Source: Echinococcus granulosus (taxonomy: Eukaryota; Platyhelminthes; Cestoda; Cyclophyllidea; Taeniidae). Taken from it: a stretch of DNA of 64,000 bases. Every line of letters starts with the position of its first letter. Within the stretch, counting starts at the first letter, position 1. Location: contig NW_020170381.1 of NCBI RefSeq assembly GCF_000524195.1, forward strand, positions 2,011,055 to 2,075,054, read 5' to 3'. Below the pieces are notes generated by a model. The model saw nothing but the letters and a program-made list of their open reading frames with translations, was not told the DNA's origin and ran no database searches. Shown one piece after another: positions 32,722 through 46,618 of the stretch. Both the position numbers and the translations under genes were made by a program.

Positions 32722-35320
32722 ATAACACTATCAAACTAAACCTGTGCTCTAAGGGCCTAGGAAAAAGGAATACACAAACGGCACACTATAAATGTCTACT
32801 ATTTTGATACTTGATAGCGGTTGGGACTAATGTAAACGATACGTGTAATACTTATGATGTTTTAATGTGCCTTTCAGGGAGGAGGCAAGCAGGAAATTCG
32901 AACCTGGTAACTGGATCGTCCTCTCACTTACCTAGTGACTGCGGCTCCCCTCCTTCTTGAATATTGTATTTTCCCTATACATCTTGTCGTCTTTAATAAA
33001 GATGTCCAAAGTAAACCAACCGGGCTTGTCTAGGAACGCTAGGAATCGGGAAGCGGAGACCGAGGAGTCTCGCTCCACAATACGCTACGTAACTTAAAAG
33101 ATTTTGTGTTGTCCTGTATGGCCTGGCTTAGAAGGCGGTATTCAAAACTGTTCGCATAAAAATGACATTTAAGGCTAACAAACCGCATAATTGGTGTGGG
33201 TTTGTTTAATGTATTTCAAAAAACCTTGCGTTAGTGTGTTGCTTTTTAGCTACAGTTCAACAAAATAATAACACTTGTCCTGTCTCAAGAGAGCAAGTCT
33301 TAAATACCAACACAATTTAACAAAATTTAATTTCGCGCATTTGTCTTTTTTGGCAAATTTCTTTCACGCAAACAGTACACAAGTATATGTAAGTAAGAGA
33401 CTCTTTGCAAAACGAAAGTTGTAGGCTGTGTTCAAAACGTACGAACAACGTAAATATCATTTTATAACAAACTTTGATTTTTTTTTACATTTTACTTGGG
33501 TTGCGGAGTTTAGATTTCACGCGTATATTTTAATATACCACAAATAGATATCTAGATGTGTGCACGTAATTGATTTGTCGAGGTTGTTGTTACGGGTCGC
33601 GTTTGTCCTTTGCACCTGTACCCTGGGTAGTAATGTTTGATCTGAGAAGCCGTCATTTTGTTCTCTCAATTTTTTATGCTTTATTTTATTCTTTTTTAAT
33701 AAATTCCGGTGCCTTGAATTTCTGATCAGGTAGTGGTTTTTTTGGTACATGACCGCAATGCTTTAGATTTCTTCTTTTTTGCTTTAAGATTTTTTCCTGT
33801 TAGTCACTTTAATGGTGCTTTAATTGGCTGGTCTTTTATTCTTCTTGTCAAGTTATACGAGTTTCTAATTTCACGTTTACTTGAAGTTTTACACTGTCAC
33901 GCTGTACTTTGCTCACACTTTATACTTTTTTTTCATGGATTCTTTCGTTTCGCTTTACAACAGCTTTGATGTTTTTCTAAGTAGTATTTTTACAAACGCG
34001 TGCCTCTATTAGCTTTAAAGCCAATTTGAAGACTTAAAACTTTGTTAAGCTCTGCATTCTTCTGTGTCGATATCGATAATCGTTTCGTCCCTAATTGAGG
34101 ACAACCTATAACTGGAATTGTTGCAATATCCTTAAGCGCTTATTTCCAAAATTTGTATCAGATCATTTCAAAAAGAAGCCAAACCTCTAGGCTATCTCTT
34201 TTTAATATTGTTACTGTGATTTTTTTACGTTTTGCGCCCTATTTACCGCTACATGAAAATGACTGCCAAGAAGACTGCTTATTAAAATATGCGAGATTCC
34301 TCCTTTACTAATTGACTTTCAAAAATAGGCTTTAAACCTGCGCTTCTTGTTTTTATTTTTGGAATTAATCAACGTCATTGTAAATTTGCGTAAAATGTGC
34401 GGGTCATAACTTTGCGTGTAGTTAAATTTAACAAAATTTCCACTATGTCAAATACATCCGACTAACTCGTTTCTAGCAGTAGTAAAGAAACATGGAATTT
34501 TTTAGTTATGCGGAATTTTGGTGCAATGCTTCTGTTTCTTCCATTGAATCCTTAGATTTCTTGTGGTTCTTCATCAGGCAAATGGATGGTGAATCATGGC
34601 AATTGGTAAATTTTTTGTCGTCGATATTGAAGCTTTGCACTTTTACCCAGCCTCTCATGCACAGAAGTCAAATTTATATTTGTGAAATCGGCCTTATTTT
34701 TTAGAGCCTTTTCAGCATCACGTTTGCGTTGGAAAAATATATCTGTTTTTAGTACGAAAAGCAAATTATGCAATGAATTTCGTACACGCAGTTAGATACT
34801 TTTTTTATAAAATGCGCGGTTCACTAATTATTTTCGTGCATATTTACAGCCTTTGTAGTCTTCACAAGGCGTATTACTTATTGTCTATGACCTCTTTGTG
34901 TGGTAAATTAAAGCATTTTATCCATTTATATGCTATGGAAATCGACGTTGGGCAAAAAACAGTCAGTTCTAGACGAATATTATATAAGAAACACTACGAT
35001 TCAGTGAAAGTATTCATCATGAAGCTATAGAGAAATACTCTTTAAACCACTAAGTATTTTTGAAAAGAATTACCGTCATTTAGGCCGCTTGTACTACACA
35101 TAAATATTGGTATTTCGTTAGTAAGAATACATTCCATAATTCCATTTACATTGACTATTATTGGAAGAAGAGACTATTCATGTCCTGATGTAAGCATTGG
35201 TCTCATGGATTATTAATACCCTCCAATTACATCAATTTCTTGAAATGTATTGTGCTTTTAGGCAAATTTTCGTTTGTTTACACTTGTGCCTTATTACTTA
35301 CACTTCCTCTGTGTATCCAG
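32722..35320. other. AT-rich gene-poor region
   Basis: About 2.6 kb, strongly T-rich on the plus strand from 33.1 to 35.1 kb. It contains many short ORFs, none with recognisable features. It may be intergenic or the first introns of the LMO7-like gene. Confidence 0.4.
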
Positions 35321-38300
35321 AATCTTGAAAGTTGGCGTGAGCGTCGAAGGGCTGCTGCAAAAGCGCTTTCCTTGGAGCTTCAGCAACACTGCGTTGTCTC
35401 CCCACAGAGCGAGGTCGTGACGAAGACACATACTCCCTACCTAGACAACAACATGCGGGATCATATGGGAAAACTGAAGTCAGATCTCGTTTGATTCTAA
35501 TTAATGCTTCATACGTAACTTTAGTATGAACAGTTAAACTTGCCCAATTCATAGAGGGGTGGAAGCTATATCAAATATGCGAAACTACAGAGAATGATTA
35601 ACGGTGTGCATTTGTATTGATGTTGAGCCATAGATATTAATTCCATACCACCATGACCAGGTTTGTGTGCTAGCCGCAAATTAGGGAATATCACAATTAT
35701 TTAATCTTAAATTCAACTATGACACAAATATATCTCCCACGGTGCTCGTTTTGTCCGTTTTAGGACTCTAGACCAAGATGCTTCGAAAATTGGCTGCCAC
35801 TTCATTCCTCAAAGAGATGCTCATTCTGGTTCAAACGAGCTTTTCTCGTCCTCTGATACAGCATCAAAACAAACCCCAATAAATGTGAGGAACTATTTTT
35901 TAAACTGTTTTTAAAAGAAAGCCTCCAGTTGCCAAGTTGTATGTATTTGGGGAACTCACTGAATTTGAATTTTCCTGCTAATAACTTGACCTCTGCATTC
36001 CGACCATCTTCATGTTAGTGTGGTTGGGGATGTTGCAATCCAACATCACATCAAGGACTAAAGTTATCTAGTATTTCAATGTCAGTTTTAACACTTTCCA
36101 GATTTTTTTGTCGCTGGATATTACATAGCGTTTACCGTCTCGCGATCTTGAATGAGATTGTGTTACCTTTCAGTAAAGCTTAGGGAATTACATATTTGCC
36201 AACGTGAAAGTTGAACTTCGAGACAATCTTTATGGATTTTTGTAACGCTCGACTAAGTTCAACCGGCGAATGATTAGGTGATATGATCACTAAATATCCC
36301 ATTTGATAACAACTCCAATAAGACCTCATTCAGAACAGTAGGAATTTACCTAACTCATGGAGGACGGTTAGCATTAATTTGCCCTTAATTTGTCAACATT
36401 AGGGGAAATATACCAATACGCCAAATGTACCAATGCTCTCTTAGACGAATCGACCTGTAGTCGTAAATACTGTAATAAGGAGTCGATAGTCATTCTGTTG
36501 CCGTTTTTAGGTTCTGTTCTGTTTACATCCAACAAAAGCATTGAATGCAAGAAAATCGTCGATCACACGAAATGCTTCACCTTTTATCCCTACATTATGG
36601 CGACCACTCGCAAAATTTCAACTTTTCTTGTCATGATAATCCATGATAAGCATTAGTTGAACTAGTCGATCTCAATATCCATTGTCTTTTGCCTTAACGA
36701 TGTTTATTACTTTAATGAAGGGAATATTCCCACAACTGATCCAATGAGATGATGGAATTTAAAACTGAATTTGCTGGAGAAAATGGGTCTTTTGTCTGCG
36801 TTGTTTTGAAGTGACGATTAGAATCACCGAGGCGTCTGTATGAGGCCACGAGCACGCTTTTGCGCTTATCTTTGACTTGAGGACCCTTGCTCACTTGCCA
36901 GACCTCTCCTCTTCAAATATGGTTACAAAAATAAGTCAGACCTCTAAACTTTAATATCTAGGCTTCATTTTATCCTCAAATACATTGTGTGGGTCAATGT
37001 TTGTAACGCAAATAAGGAGAACACAGCACATCATTCACAGCGTCGTTGGAATGCAAAGGTTCGTATGCTTTACAGCGCCTGAAATCGGCATGCCGATTTA
37101 CCACAATCAATATCTCCCAAATACTTCTCCTCCCATCAGTCGTTTCTATCTCCTTTTTTGAAGTTTTCATCTCTTAGTGTAGAGCAGGACTGCTGTCGAG
37201 ATATTGCGATCAAATAACGTGACCATCTTCCATCAGATCGCAATAATTGTCTAGCATGGATTTTGGTAGCTAACTGTAGCTTATCTTCAACAGTGTGATA
37301 CACCAATTTAAAATAACATTGCCGTTTTGATGCAATGGATAATTTGGGTGTGATCCACCATCAGTTGGCTTATTCGCGTATACTGGTCTAGCTTAACCTT
37401 TTTTCCACTTTTTTCACGATTACTGTTTACCAGTTCTCCTGCATTATAAGCGTCATATTGTAAAAGACAGTGACACGGAGTTTAAACTGTTCGACTAATT
37501 GGTATGATATAGGCATGTGGTCCATAATTTTTTTTATTTAAGCCCCGCTCCTTAGTAGCATTAAACCGTAGGTAGCATTTAGCTCCCGTCAAATGATGCC
37601 CATGAAATGTCTTGTAAATTCCTTCTAAAGTATTAATAGGCCATATTCTCTGCAACAGATGCGGATTCTGGAATTTGGTAGCATTCAAGGAACCTAATTA
37701 GTTTGCACATTATTTTCCAATTACCGATGTCTTATGGACTGACACAGTTCTGGCAAGCTGTAAGTTGATTATCTGTGTGACAGGCAAGCGTGAATCATCT
37801 TTGTCTGAATTGAAAACACTGCAATTGTGCTCGCATTGCATTTGATGTACTGTAATAGTTAAATTATACCAGGTCTTCGTGCAATTTCTACCAGGTCGAG
37901 GTGAGAATGTGATTGGTCTCCTAGCACCTACGACGACTCAAGTGTCAAATTTCAGAAGGCACCGTTGGCGCAAGGCTGTAGATCTGTGAATGTCCACATT
38001 TCTGTGAGCATCAATAATACTTTCCTCTTTTAAAGCAACAGAGCACCCGTTCTGTTATAGCAGTTATCTAAAAAATGAATCGGCTTTGATGAGCGTATCT
38101 GAATGTTATTCCTGGGTTTTAAAATACCCCACTGTTTCTAATTCAGGTAATCCTGGTTTAGTGATAAATCTCTATTTTAATGCGCTTTAAGAACGAGCAT
38201 ACAATCAGAGGTAGTAATTTATCGGATTTGACTGCATGATCGGGGAGGTTGATTAGGCATGTTTTGGAGGATGAGTGTCCCAATACTTTGGAGGCTTGTC

Positions 38301-38958
38301 TCACCTTCTCAAATGAAGCACCTCCACCTTATTATCAAAATGTCTCTATTCAATCAGCACTTTTGGTGCTCGTCTTGGCGTTGTATAGGCCTCTACAAGA
38401 AAAGCCCATTCATTTGATGCCGATGAAGCAAGTGTATAGTTCTTTGTCAAACTTAACCCATTACCATTAATGTTTCGGGAAATTTACTAAAATTCGGTTT
38501 GCTGAATGGTAATATCATTTGCCATCATGCTGCTACTGATCACTGAAGTCACTAGTAGTTAAAATAAAATCTTTACTAAAATCCAAATCCATTAAAATTG
38601 AACTAAAATACTTATTTAATAGTTGGCATGAAATGTGATAAGGTTCAGCAAAGCTTCACAATGGTCATCGGGCAAATGGTTTATATGAAGTAGGATGGTA
38701 AAATTTATTTTAGGGTTAACTTGGTGAATGCATTCCATCCCCTGATTGCTGGGTTGTTCCTTACGACGCCTTCTTCTCCTGCTTTGCAGAAATACACTCC
38801 TGAGAAATTCGGCGAATCTGAGGGGAGCGTTAAACGGCCTTTACCATTGCGGATTCGGCTGATGTGTCACTCCGACTGTGTGAATGCTGACTACATGGGC
38901 ATGTCTGTTGTTGCCCTCGGCGATAATGACGGACCGCCATTTGTTATTCAGGATATCG
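35321..38958 (+). CDS. Candidate upstream exons of the LMO7/LIMCH1-like gene
   Basis: Three or four exon-like segments on the plus strand. 35321-35490 follows a CCAG acceptor and encodes NLESWRERRRAAAKALSLEL, reminiscent of the 'W..RR' motifs of the LMO7/LIMCH1 middle region. 35764-35886 lies between TTTTAG and AAT/GTGAGG and encodes a Ser-rich segment. About 38258-38365 and 38714-38958 are open and bounded by plausible splice sites (for example TTTTAG before 38714 and GATATC/GTAACG). They could belong to the gene whose LIM domain is at 45.3-45.8 kb, but phase across the long introns was not proven. The rest of the span looks intronic. Confidence 0.4.
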
Positions 38959-40035
38959 TAACGAGTCAGTGCCTTTGCAGCATTTTTGCTACTACATCCG
39001 TATTATGTAGCATTTTCGCATGAATGTTTATACGAACGTAATTTGAAAGGAAATATAGAGCCTCTGATACTGACAAAGGTAAACGACCGGCGTCACAGGC
39101 GTGTTAACGACTGGTTCTGTGGTAGTGAACTTGATCGAGGAAACCCTTTTGGCTGTCATTCATTTGTGGTAGAGAATTCTGCAAGACCGTGTCTTTTTAA
39201 ATGACTGGAAAGTGGACTATGGACAGTTCACAAAGACGAGTGATGCAGCATCAGCGCACAACCTATGTACACTACAAATTTTCGGAAAGTTTGGCTTTTT
39301 TTCTATAGCAGTGCATCACAACTATTACATTATTTTCACGAGCAGCTATTGGGCATGAATAATGCATGACTTCAGGTTTACTTTATGACACCCAGTCAAA
39401 TCGCATGGACGCCTCTAAATGTGTATTGTACCCTCTACAAGTGAAATAATTTTCTGAAAACTCGAGACGGGAATTCTTAAGAGTTGAGACTTATTTTGTT
39501 TTGTCTAAGAAGATCGCAGCTTTTGAAAAAGCTCTGCTCATCACTAGGCTGGAGTCCATCAACAGCTTCGGTGTGGAATGAGCTGATGAATACGCCAATG
39601 GTTTAGCAGTTTTTCGCCAGATGTAGTGCCTTACAATATAGTTGCAGGCGATTTTAGATGGCTGATTTTAAATTTCACGGAGGAAAAATAAAAACCTCAT
39701 GTCATTTTCATCGTTTCTATTTTGTGATGGATGCCCTATGTGAATGGTGCCTACAATGCTGCATAGCTTAGATAGTAGGTTCTGCTTAATTCCCTCCTCA
39801 TCCTTTCTTTTTTCACACATTTTCGGAATAGTATAGCCGCCTTTTCCCACAAGTAAGAGGATATGCGTATTTGAAGTACCACCGGATAACTATAGATCAT
39901 CTTGCTGGATAAATGCGGGAATCACATTATTTACGAATTTTAGCCATGATTATTCCCATTTCCTTCAAACCTAATGGCGAAGGCTCATACAACTACACCT
40001 TGTCAGTTGCCAATATAGTAATTAAAACTTATCAT

Positions 40036-43000
40036 AGCCACGATTGACACTATGTCTGAGTCGTTCTTCAAGGCGACTAACTTGTTGCACATTCGACGCT
40101 CCTCTGCCCCTGAATCGTGTGGTTTGCTCGACGTCATACTGGCAGACTCAATGGCGGACAGGGGTCATCTGGAGGTGGGTGATGAGTTGTTTTCAGTCGA
40201 CAACCTCTGCTGTTCCTTCGTTGCTGATCGCCCCATTCTCGTCCCCAAGCTGGCCAAACTTCACCAGGTGCTGGAGCGCCTCGCGAAAAAACAGAGACCC
40301 GTCGAGGTGAAGGTCTTCCGGAGCCATGACTCATCCGACCGAGGTCCGTTTCTGCTTTGTGTACTACCAAGTGGTATTGTGTTGCTGAAGGATCAAACTC
40401 ACCGCTGTCTATTTGCCGTTCAAATACGCAGCTAACCTCATCCTACTACTGGAAGTCAGGCACCTCTTCATTCGGTTAATCTTACCTGATGTTTCATCCA
40501 CTTAGTATTTAGAATGCGACTACTGAGGTTAGAAAGGAGGAACAAGGGCATTACTATGCTTTTTGACCTAAATCACCACTGTGCATGCTTTTTTGGTAGT
40601 TTTCACGTTGCTGTTCACAACCCGGATAGCTAAAGTACAGGATTGTGAACCCACCAGCTCCCATTGATTAAAAGATATGGCAGGAGGTCAAATGGTCGCT
40701 TCCTATTATTGCTTTTTAATCTGTCTCTCACCACTTTACAAAGCAAAGTGCAATAAAGAGTCTTTTAGTAATTGGGCAAATTGTTAAAGATTACCGGAGG
40801 AGAAAGAACACAAATGAGTGTAATAGTATGCGATGTCAATTGTTATCGCATGTAAGTTGAAGAGCGACGCTGTTGGTAGTTTACAAGTTGGACTGATTCG
40901 TAAACTGCCATTTGATTTTGGTCATATAATTTTAGTTAATGGAAGGGCTTGATCGTTGGCACTGCATCAAACCAGTGAAGGGATTTTACATTGCCTGCAC
41001 CACTTCTCCTTGCCAGGAGTATTCAAGCCGCTTAATGTGGATACGGCTTTAAAACCTTGATATTAATCTCGTTAGCAGAATTTTTTCATTACTTAAAACT
41101 GATACTAGAACTTTTATGAGTGTCGGGAGTTCTTTGTGTCGTCTCTCTTTTCCACACTCATTTACGCACCGCCCATATTAGGTATGCACGGGATTTGCAT
41201 ATGCCTAATTTGCATTCACAATTTCATGCGTCTCATGCAGTGTGGAGGGAGAAAGGGGGAGAGCGTGGGTATGTGAAATTACAGCTGCACCATTGCTTAA
41301 AAACTCCAGTTCATTGTCTACTCTATGAATGGATTAATGAGCAGCAAAGCTCCCGGTCCCGCTTCTACGGCGTGCGTGTTAACTGTTCATGGCAGTTTGA
41401 CACTTTTAGATGGGGCAAGAAGTGCGAATCCGAGTGCATTGAAAACAATTCCATCCGCTGCTGACCGAGTGAGTGTGAACCCGGGAACGGCAAACATCGA
41501 GACCAAGGTAAGTGAAGTAGATTTGTTACTTAATCAATTGTCCAACAACTCATGGAATTTACTTTACAGAAGGAGACTCTACAGAAATCTCATGCACTCT
41601 CAAACGGTTCTCATATTTCGAGGTATGTGGAGTGCTTTATTGCCTTGTATTACTGCCCAAATGAATGAAATATGCAACATAATAAACGAAAAAATAGGCA
41701 TCATTGTGGGAGTCAACGGACTACTCAACATATACCAACTTTGATTCTAATGTGGATGATCCTGTGCCTTTGGCTAAAAAGCGTTTTAATGCCCGTTAGA
41801 GGCCCAGGGCACGACTTTGTTCCGGCTTTAAGCAGCAGTCTATCAAGTTAGCCACATAAATTAAAAACTAGTTTAAAGTGTTTGCGCTCGAAGAACCCCG
41901 ACTAGATGCAGCTCTGCCTAACGCCTAGGCTGTAGTGTGAAATGAGCGTTCCGACTTGCTAAACGGCACACCTTATGGCCAATTCTTTGCTTAACCATTA
42001 GTTAAAGGCCTAAACTCAAAAGGAGTTTGAGGACAAGTTCCTTGCGTTATAAATTTCATTCTGCTGGTCCTCGATTCACGCATCTAATTTTGACGGAGTG
42101 GAGTAACTAAACGTCAGAAAGCAACTCATTTCGAGGAGGAGCAATAAAGTGGGATTGAATTCACAGGCCGAACAGTTTTGAACGTTGACGTTATTACCGT
42201 TGGACTTCGGCTGAGAGCATAAACCGATTATTGGACATACTCATTCAAAGGTTCAGCAGTTTCTGCCCACACCAGGCACAAATGGATACATTGATATGAA
42301 ATCGGCGACCAAGGTATACTTTATGCAGACGTTATAATAATTAAAAGCGGAGTACGTGTACTTCTTATATGGTATCTCTGCGAGCCTTTTAAGGTAGTTT
42401 GAGCAAACAAATGCATAAGAAAAGCATTAGCGTCTACAGTATCGCTTCCTGCAAGGTGAGACATTCTTTCGTGATGGATTAAAAGTCAAAATCTTCTCTA
42501 ATAAAACAAAATTTTGCAATATTTTAGATGTGGTGGAAATGAAGCATTTAATAAGGACATTTCAGAGGACCGAGGTATTACCTTGGTAGAAATTGAAAAG
42601 GTCCATCCTGTGCGAGGTGTTCAGCACTTTGTCCCTTCAGCAGAACGTGTTGTAGCAGATTATTCAGGTTAGTGGGTATGAAAATAATGGGTAGAGAATT
42701 TAGCTGACACTACAGGAGTTAAGTCTTTTGGTACGAATATTTCGATGGTAAATCACGACGATCTGAAATTCATTTTGAAGTCCAATAAACCACGCAGAGA
42801 CGTGAGGTCATATTTATCCAAACCATAAAAGTTGGATTCGATTTGCATAAAGAAATCGAATAATTCCCTAAAAACTTATTTTGTGTTCTGCAAGACAGTT
42901 TTCACAGCTCCTACGGGACACCAACTTATTCAATGTTTTCTAACGGAGTATTGTATTAAAGTTGACTTTCATTTAGGTGTCAATCGTGTTTTTTTTTAAA

Positions 43001-45785
43001 TTCCCCACTAGATCCTGAAATGGTATACACAACACCACAGGTGGAAATGGCCTCTACCGTGGTGATGATTAAAGGTGATGTCGAGCTATCACACGCGAAA
43101 TCACCACCAGAGCTTGTGGGAGTTTCGGATGCTGTAAAACCACGCCAGTGTGGGCATGTATGCTGTCTCACTATTTGTTTATTCGTTTATTTGGGTTTTT
43201 TGCATTACGTCATTGTTTAACTTCCTTAATTCAAGTCAAACGTGTTTACTGGAGTCGACCCGTACACAAAACAGGAAATAACGCGCAAACCTTCTTCCTA
43301 TATTACCCACCATGGATACAAGTCTTGTCACGACACCTGCTTAAACGAGCGAAATTTCAGTGAAAAATAATGAATTTCTCCATTCGTTGCAAACTCGAAC
43401 CATCAATGAAAATACCCTTTTACCCATCCTGACAGGCTCCATGCGTTTGATCTATTTGGACGCAATTAAGGCTTTGTGAGTAGGCAGTAGATTAAGCGAT
43501 AAGCAGAGCAGTAGTGGTGTGTTAGCAGTAAATCCAAATTCAAATTAGCTAATGCATCTACTTTCAAACCAAATGCTTGTCTTTGACAGAAATGTAGAGG
43601 TCATGTAGGAGTAAGCCAGGACTTTGACAATTGGCTTTAAAAACTAGGCTGGTAGTAAGTATAATAAAATATGGTCAAAAACACCCACCAGCATTTCTTG
43701 GTAATTGTCCCATTCTTATGCTGGACTAGATTTAGCTTGCAATAAGTTAAAGAGGGTAAAATTGGTAGCTCAATGCTATGTTCTTACGATTTAAGAATAA
43801 AACCAAGTAACTACCTTTTCGATTATTCAGACTGTTCATTTTAAAGGTTTTTAAAAGTCCCAACTGAAATCAATTACCTGGTTAAAAATGGAGCTTATTA
43901 CTTGCTTCTTATCTTAAGAGTGATAGCACTTCTCATAAAAATTGCCCACAGCTGCTGCCGCCGGTCTCAGCCGTTTATACCAACTCCTCCAAAGCCCAAT
44001 CTCCCAGTTCGTCATTGGAGGCCCCGACGCCTCCACCACTACCGCCGCCGCCGTTGTCGAACTCTCTGCTGTCCACGCCGTCCGAGATGTCCTCATTAAT
44101 TTACACTATCTCGCCGTCGCCATCACCTATGCCTGGACCGATATTGTCGCGCCTCGATCGACACCCTTCTATCTCCTTGCTGCTCACGCCACCACCGCCG
44201 CCGCCATCACCACCGACTCGTGGAAACTCTGCAACTCAGCCCCTTCTTAAGCAGCCAATCAATTTCAAGCAAGACTACCTACAACTCATTCCAAACCAAA
44301 GGTGTCGACCTCCTACCGAAGGTTTTTCCTCTACTCACCAATCCTGCTACGCTCAAGGCGTCATCAATAGTGCGCCGATTGATCGCTTACTGACTCCGCA
44401 ACAAAGAAATGCCAAAGAAGATGTGAGTGGGCAGAACGCTAGTCCGTATTGCACGCCCTTTCCAGCCAAGGTATCAAACTCGCATGATCCGCCTCGATCC
44501 GACGCATATCAGATTTTGCATTCTCGAAAGCATCGACAAGTATTGGAGTCCCCAGATGATGCGCAATACGATAGCGATGTCAGCTCCTTGGATGACAAGG
44601 TGTGCTCCAAACCCACTCTATCAAACTATAGCTCAAGAAGGGAGCTGAAAGTAGTCGAACCCAAAGTAGTGATACATCGTGAGGTTTATGAGAACACTTC
44701 ACTAGTTGCAAGTGATATTGATGACGATGACTTCCCACAAAGTAAACAAGGAAAGGCCCTAAAACCTGCAAAAGCCACAACTGCACCGGTACTAAAGGAG
44801 CATGTGGTGGAACACAAAGAGATGATAGAAGAAGTCGACTCCGACCGTCTACCCAATATGGTATGTAAGGAGCAGAGGTGTACGCGTCAGGAAGAGCACG
44901 AGTTTCCGAAGGTCGTGGCTAGTTGCACCAAGACGGAGACGCTGATGGCGGAAATGGTGACAATGGATACACTACAAAGTTTGGAAGAGCATATAGATTG
45001 GGCCACTCCACCTCCTCCTAAATCATTCGGAAAATTTGGCCAGGTGACCGAAGTCAGAATGAGGGAGGATGACCAAAGAGAAAATACACACCCGACACAA
45101 ACAGATACGCGGTTGTTGTCGAGCCGAACGCTTGGTGGGCCATCACAGAATCGGCTTAGGTAAGCCCGTTATGATGGTTTACAAAAATTTTTACTGAAAA
45201 AAAAACCCAACCTGGTTTAACGTACTGACCTGCTATTACTTTTCTTGACATGTAAAATTCCTTCAGGTAACTCATACACAATGGTATCACAGGGAATTTA
45301 TGCCTTATTTTACAGGCTGTCATCTGTTCGTGCACCAAGAGTTAACGTAATTGGCACCTGGTATACATGCGCGGGCTGCAATCAACAGCTGGGTTAGTGG
45401 TTCGTTCCCATTCCCTTTATCAATTTCAGTGCTGGTACGTAATGGTGTGAACTGCATTACAGGCACCAGCGATCTTATGATAATTGAACAGCTAAGTCTG
45501 TTCTATCACCTCTCCTGTTTCGTTTGTGCCCGATGTGGCATTCAACTGAGCGATGGACAAAGCGAGACTTCGGTGAGGATTCGCAACGGCCTAATTTATT
45601 GCTACATTTGCTACCATCGGATAAGCAAATCACTGTCGCGCAGTAAGGAGAGAAACGAAGGGACGAAGGTAAAGGAAAGTCCTACCCAAAGAGACCGGCA
45701 TTCCTCGTTGGCACGATCTACCGCCAAAATCGGACAGCTGTTCAGCTCAAATTCTCCTTGCCAATCAAGTGAGCCTGTTGTATAA
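40036..45785 (+). CDS. LMO7/LIMCH1-like protein with PDZ-like region and C-terminal LIM domain
   Basis: The C-terminal LIM domain is clear: YTCAGCNQQLG, then HLSCFVCARCGIQL, VRIRNGLIYCYICYHR. This strongly resembles LMO7/LIMCH1, which link actin and cell junctions. Its exons are about 45319-45393 and 45463-45785. The exon at about 40036-40350 has a PDZ-like pattern (LLDVILADSMADRGHLEVGDE, then PVEVKVFR) without a canonical GLGF loop. Intermediate exon candidates are about 41335-41517, 41570-41622, 41698-41794, 42528-42666 and 43012-43159. A large exon (start near 43951, end about 45162) encodes proline runs (PTPPPLPPPPLS, LTPPPPPPSPP) and an acidic, charged stretch. Short-intron phases in the middle are not all resolved. 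The Drosophila homologue Smash and vertebrate LMO7 act in apical junction contractility; a similar role here is inference. Confidence 0.7.
45463..45785 (+). other. Terminal LIM-domain exon
   Basis: Follows a 69-nt intron (TTACAG acceptor). It encodes the second half of the LIM zinc fingers with zinc ligands in HLSCFVCARC and YCYICYHR, then a basic Ser-rich tail ending in SSEPVV and a stop. Its first codon joins GT of the previous exon in frame (NQQLG-TSDLMIIEQ). The pattern MIIEQLSLFYHLSCF is diagnostic for the LMO7/LIMCH1 LIM domain. Confidence 0.88.
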
Positions 45786-46618
45786 TCAATCTGGTCAAAT
45801 CACAATAACTAATGGAACCGCTCCGACAGCAGGGGTCCCCCGTATATAAGCCTTTGTGACTACTTTTGGACACTGCTTCGCCTCCGCGAGTCTACTTGGA
45901 CTACTCACGACAAAATAAATAATAACCCAAATGGGCAAAATGAAGGATGACACTAATTTGTCGACCCAAGTTAGCTTAGTGCCAGTACGGTCCATACACA
46001 CCCCTCATACGACCACTCAAAAAGAGCAACAAATTCAAATAAGGACACTGACCATAACGCGCCTGTCGTGACTAATTTAATTCATGAATGCGTAGAGGCG
46101 GTAACCGAGGACAGGCGCAACTCTTTCTATAGCACTTCTAAAGGTAAGTTCATCAGTGGACTGAAATACCTCTGCAACTGATAATAGGCCCAATTGATTT
46201 TGACGCACACATTTGCCCTCCGACCCTAAAACCCTGACTACTTCATTTTCCGTGTGGAAGCTAAGACACGACTGTTTACTTTTATTACTATTATTTAATC
46301 CTTTTCAAATCTATGATATCGAGCATTGTTAATTCATTTTTTTTCAGATGGCTTCGTAAATTCATCAAAAAGGTGACGCGAGTGTCAGAGCATCGTCTTG
46401 TACATATTGCTTCCCATGGACTTAAAATAGAACATTTCTTTCCTATGATAGGAAAAACGAGTATCAACGCTGCCATCTTATCCGATTGCTACAAGATTCC
46501 GCACATTTGTGTTTATTATAATACAATACATCTAACACCCATTGTTCGCCCCATGATTTCAGGATAAGAGGATATTTGTTCAAGCCCAAATAAGTATTTT
46601 TGTACAGAAATTAGTTGC
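45786..46618. other. Intergenic region with a possible small unassigned coding stretch
   Basis: Around 45931-46144 two overlapping plus-strand frames are open, one starting MGKMKDDTNLSTQVS and one reading CVEAVTEDRRNSFY, followed by GTAAGT at about 46143. It may be an alternative 3' exon of the LMO7-like gene or chance. I do not assign a gene. Confidence 0.3.
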
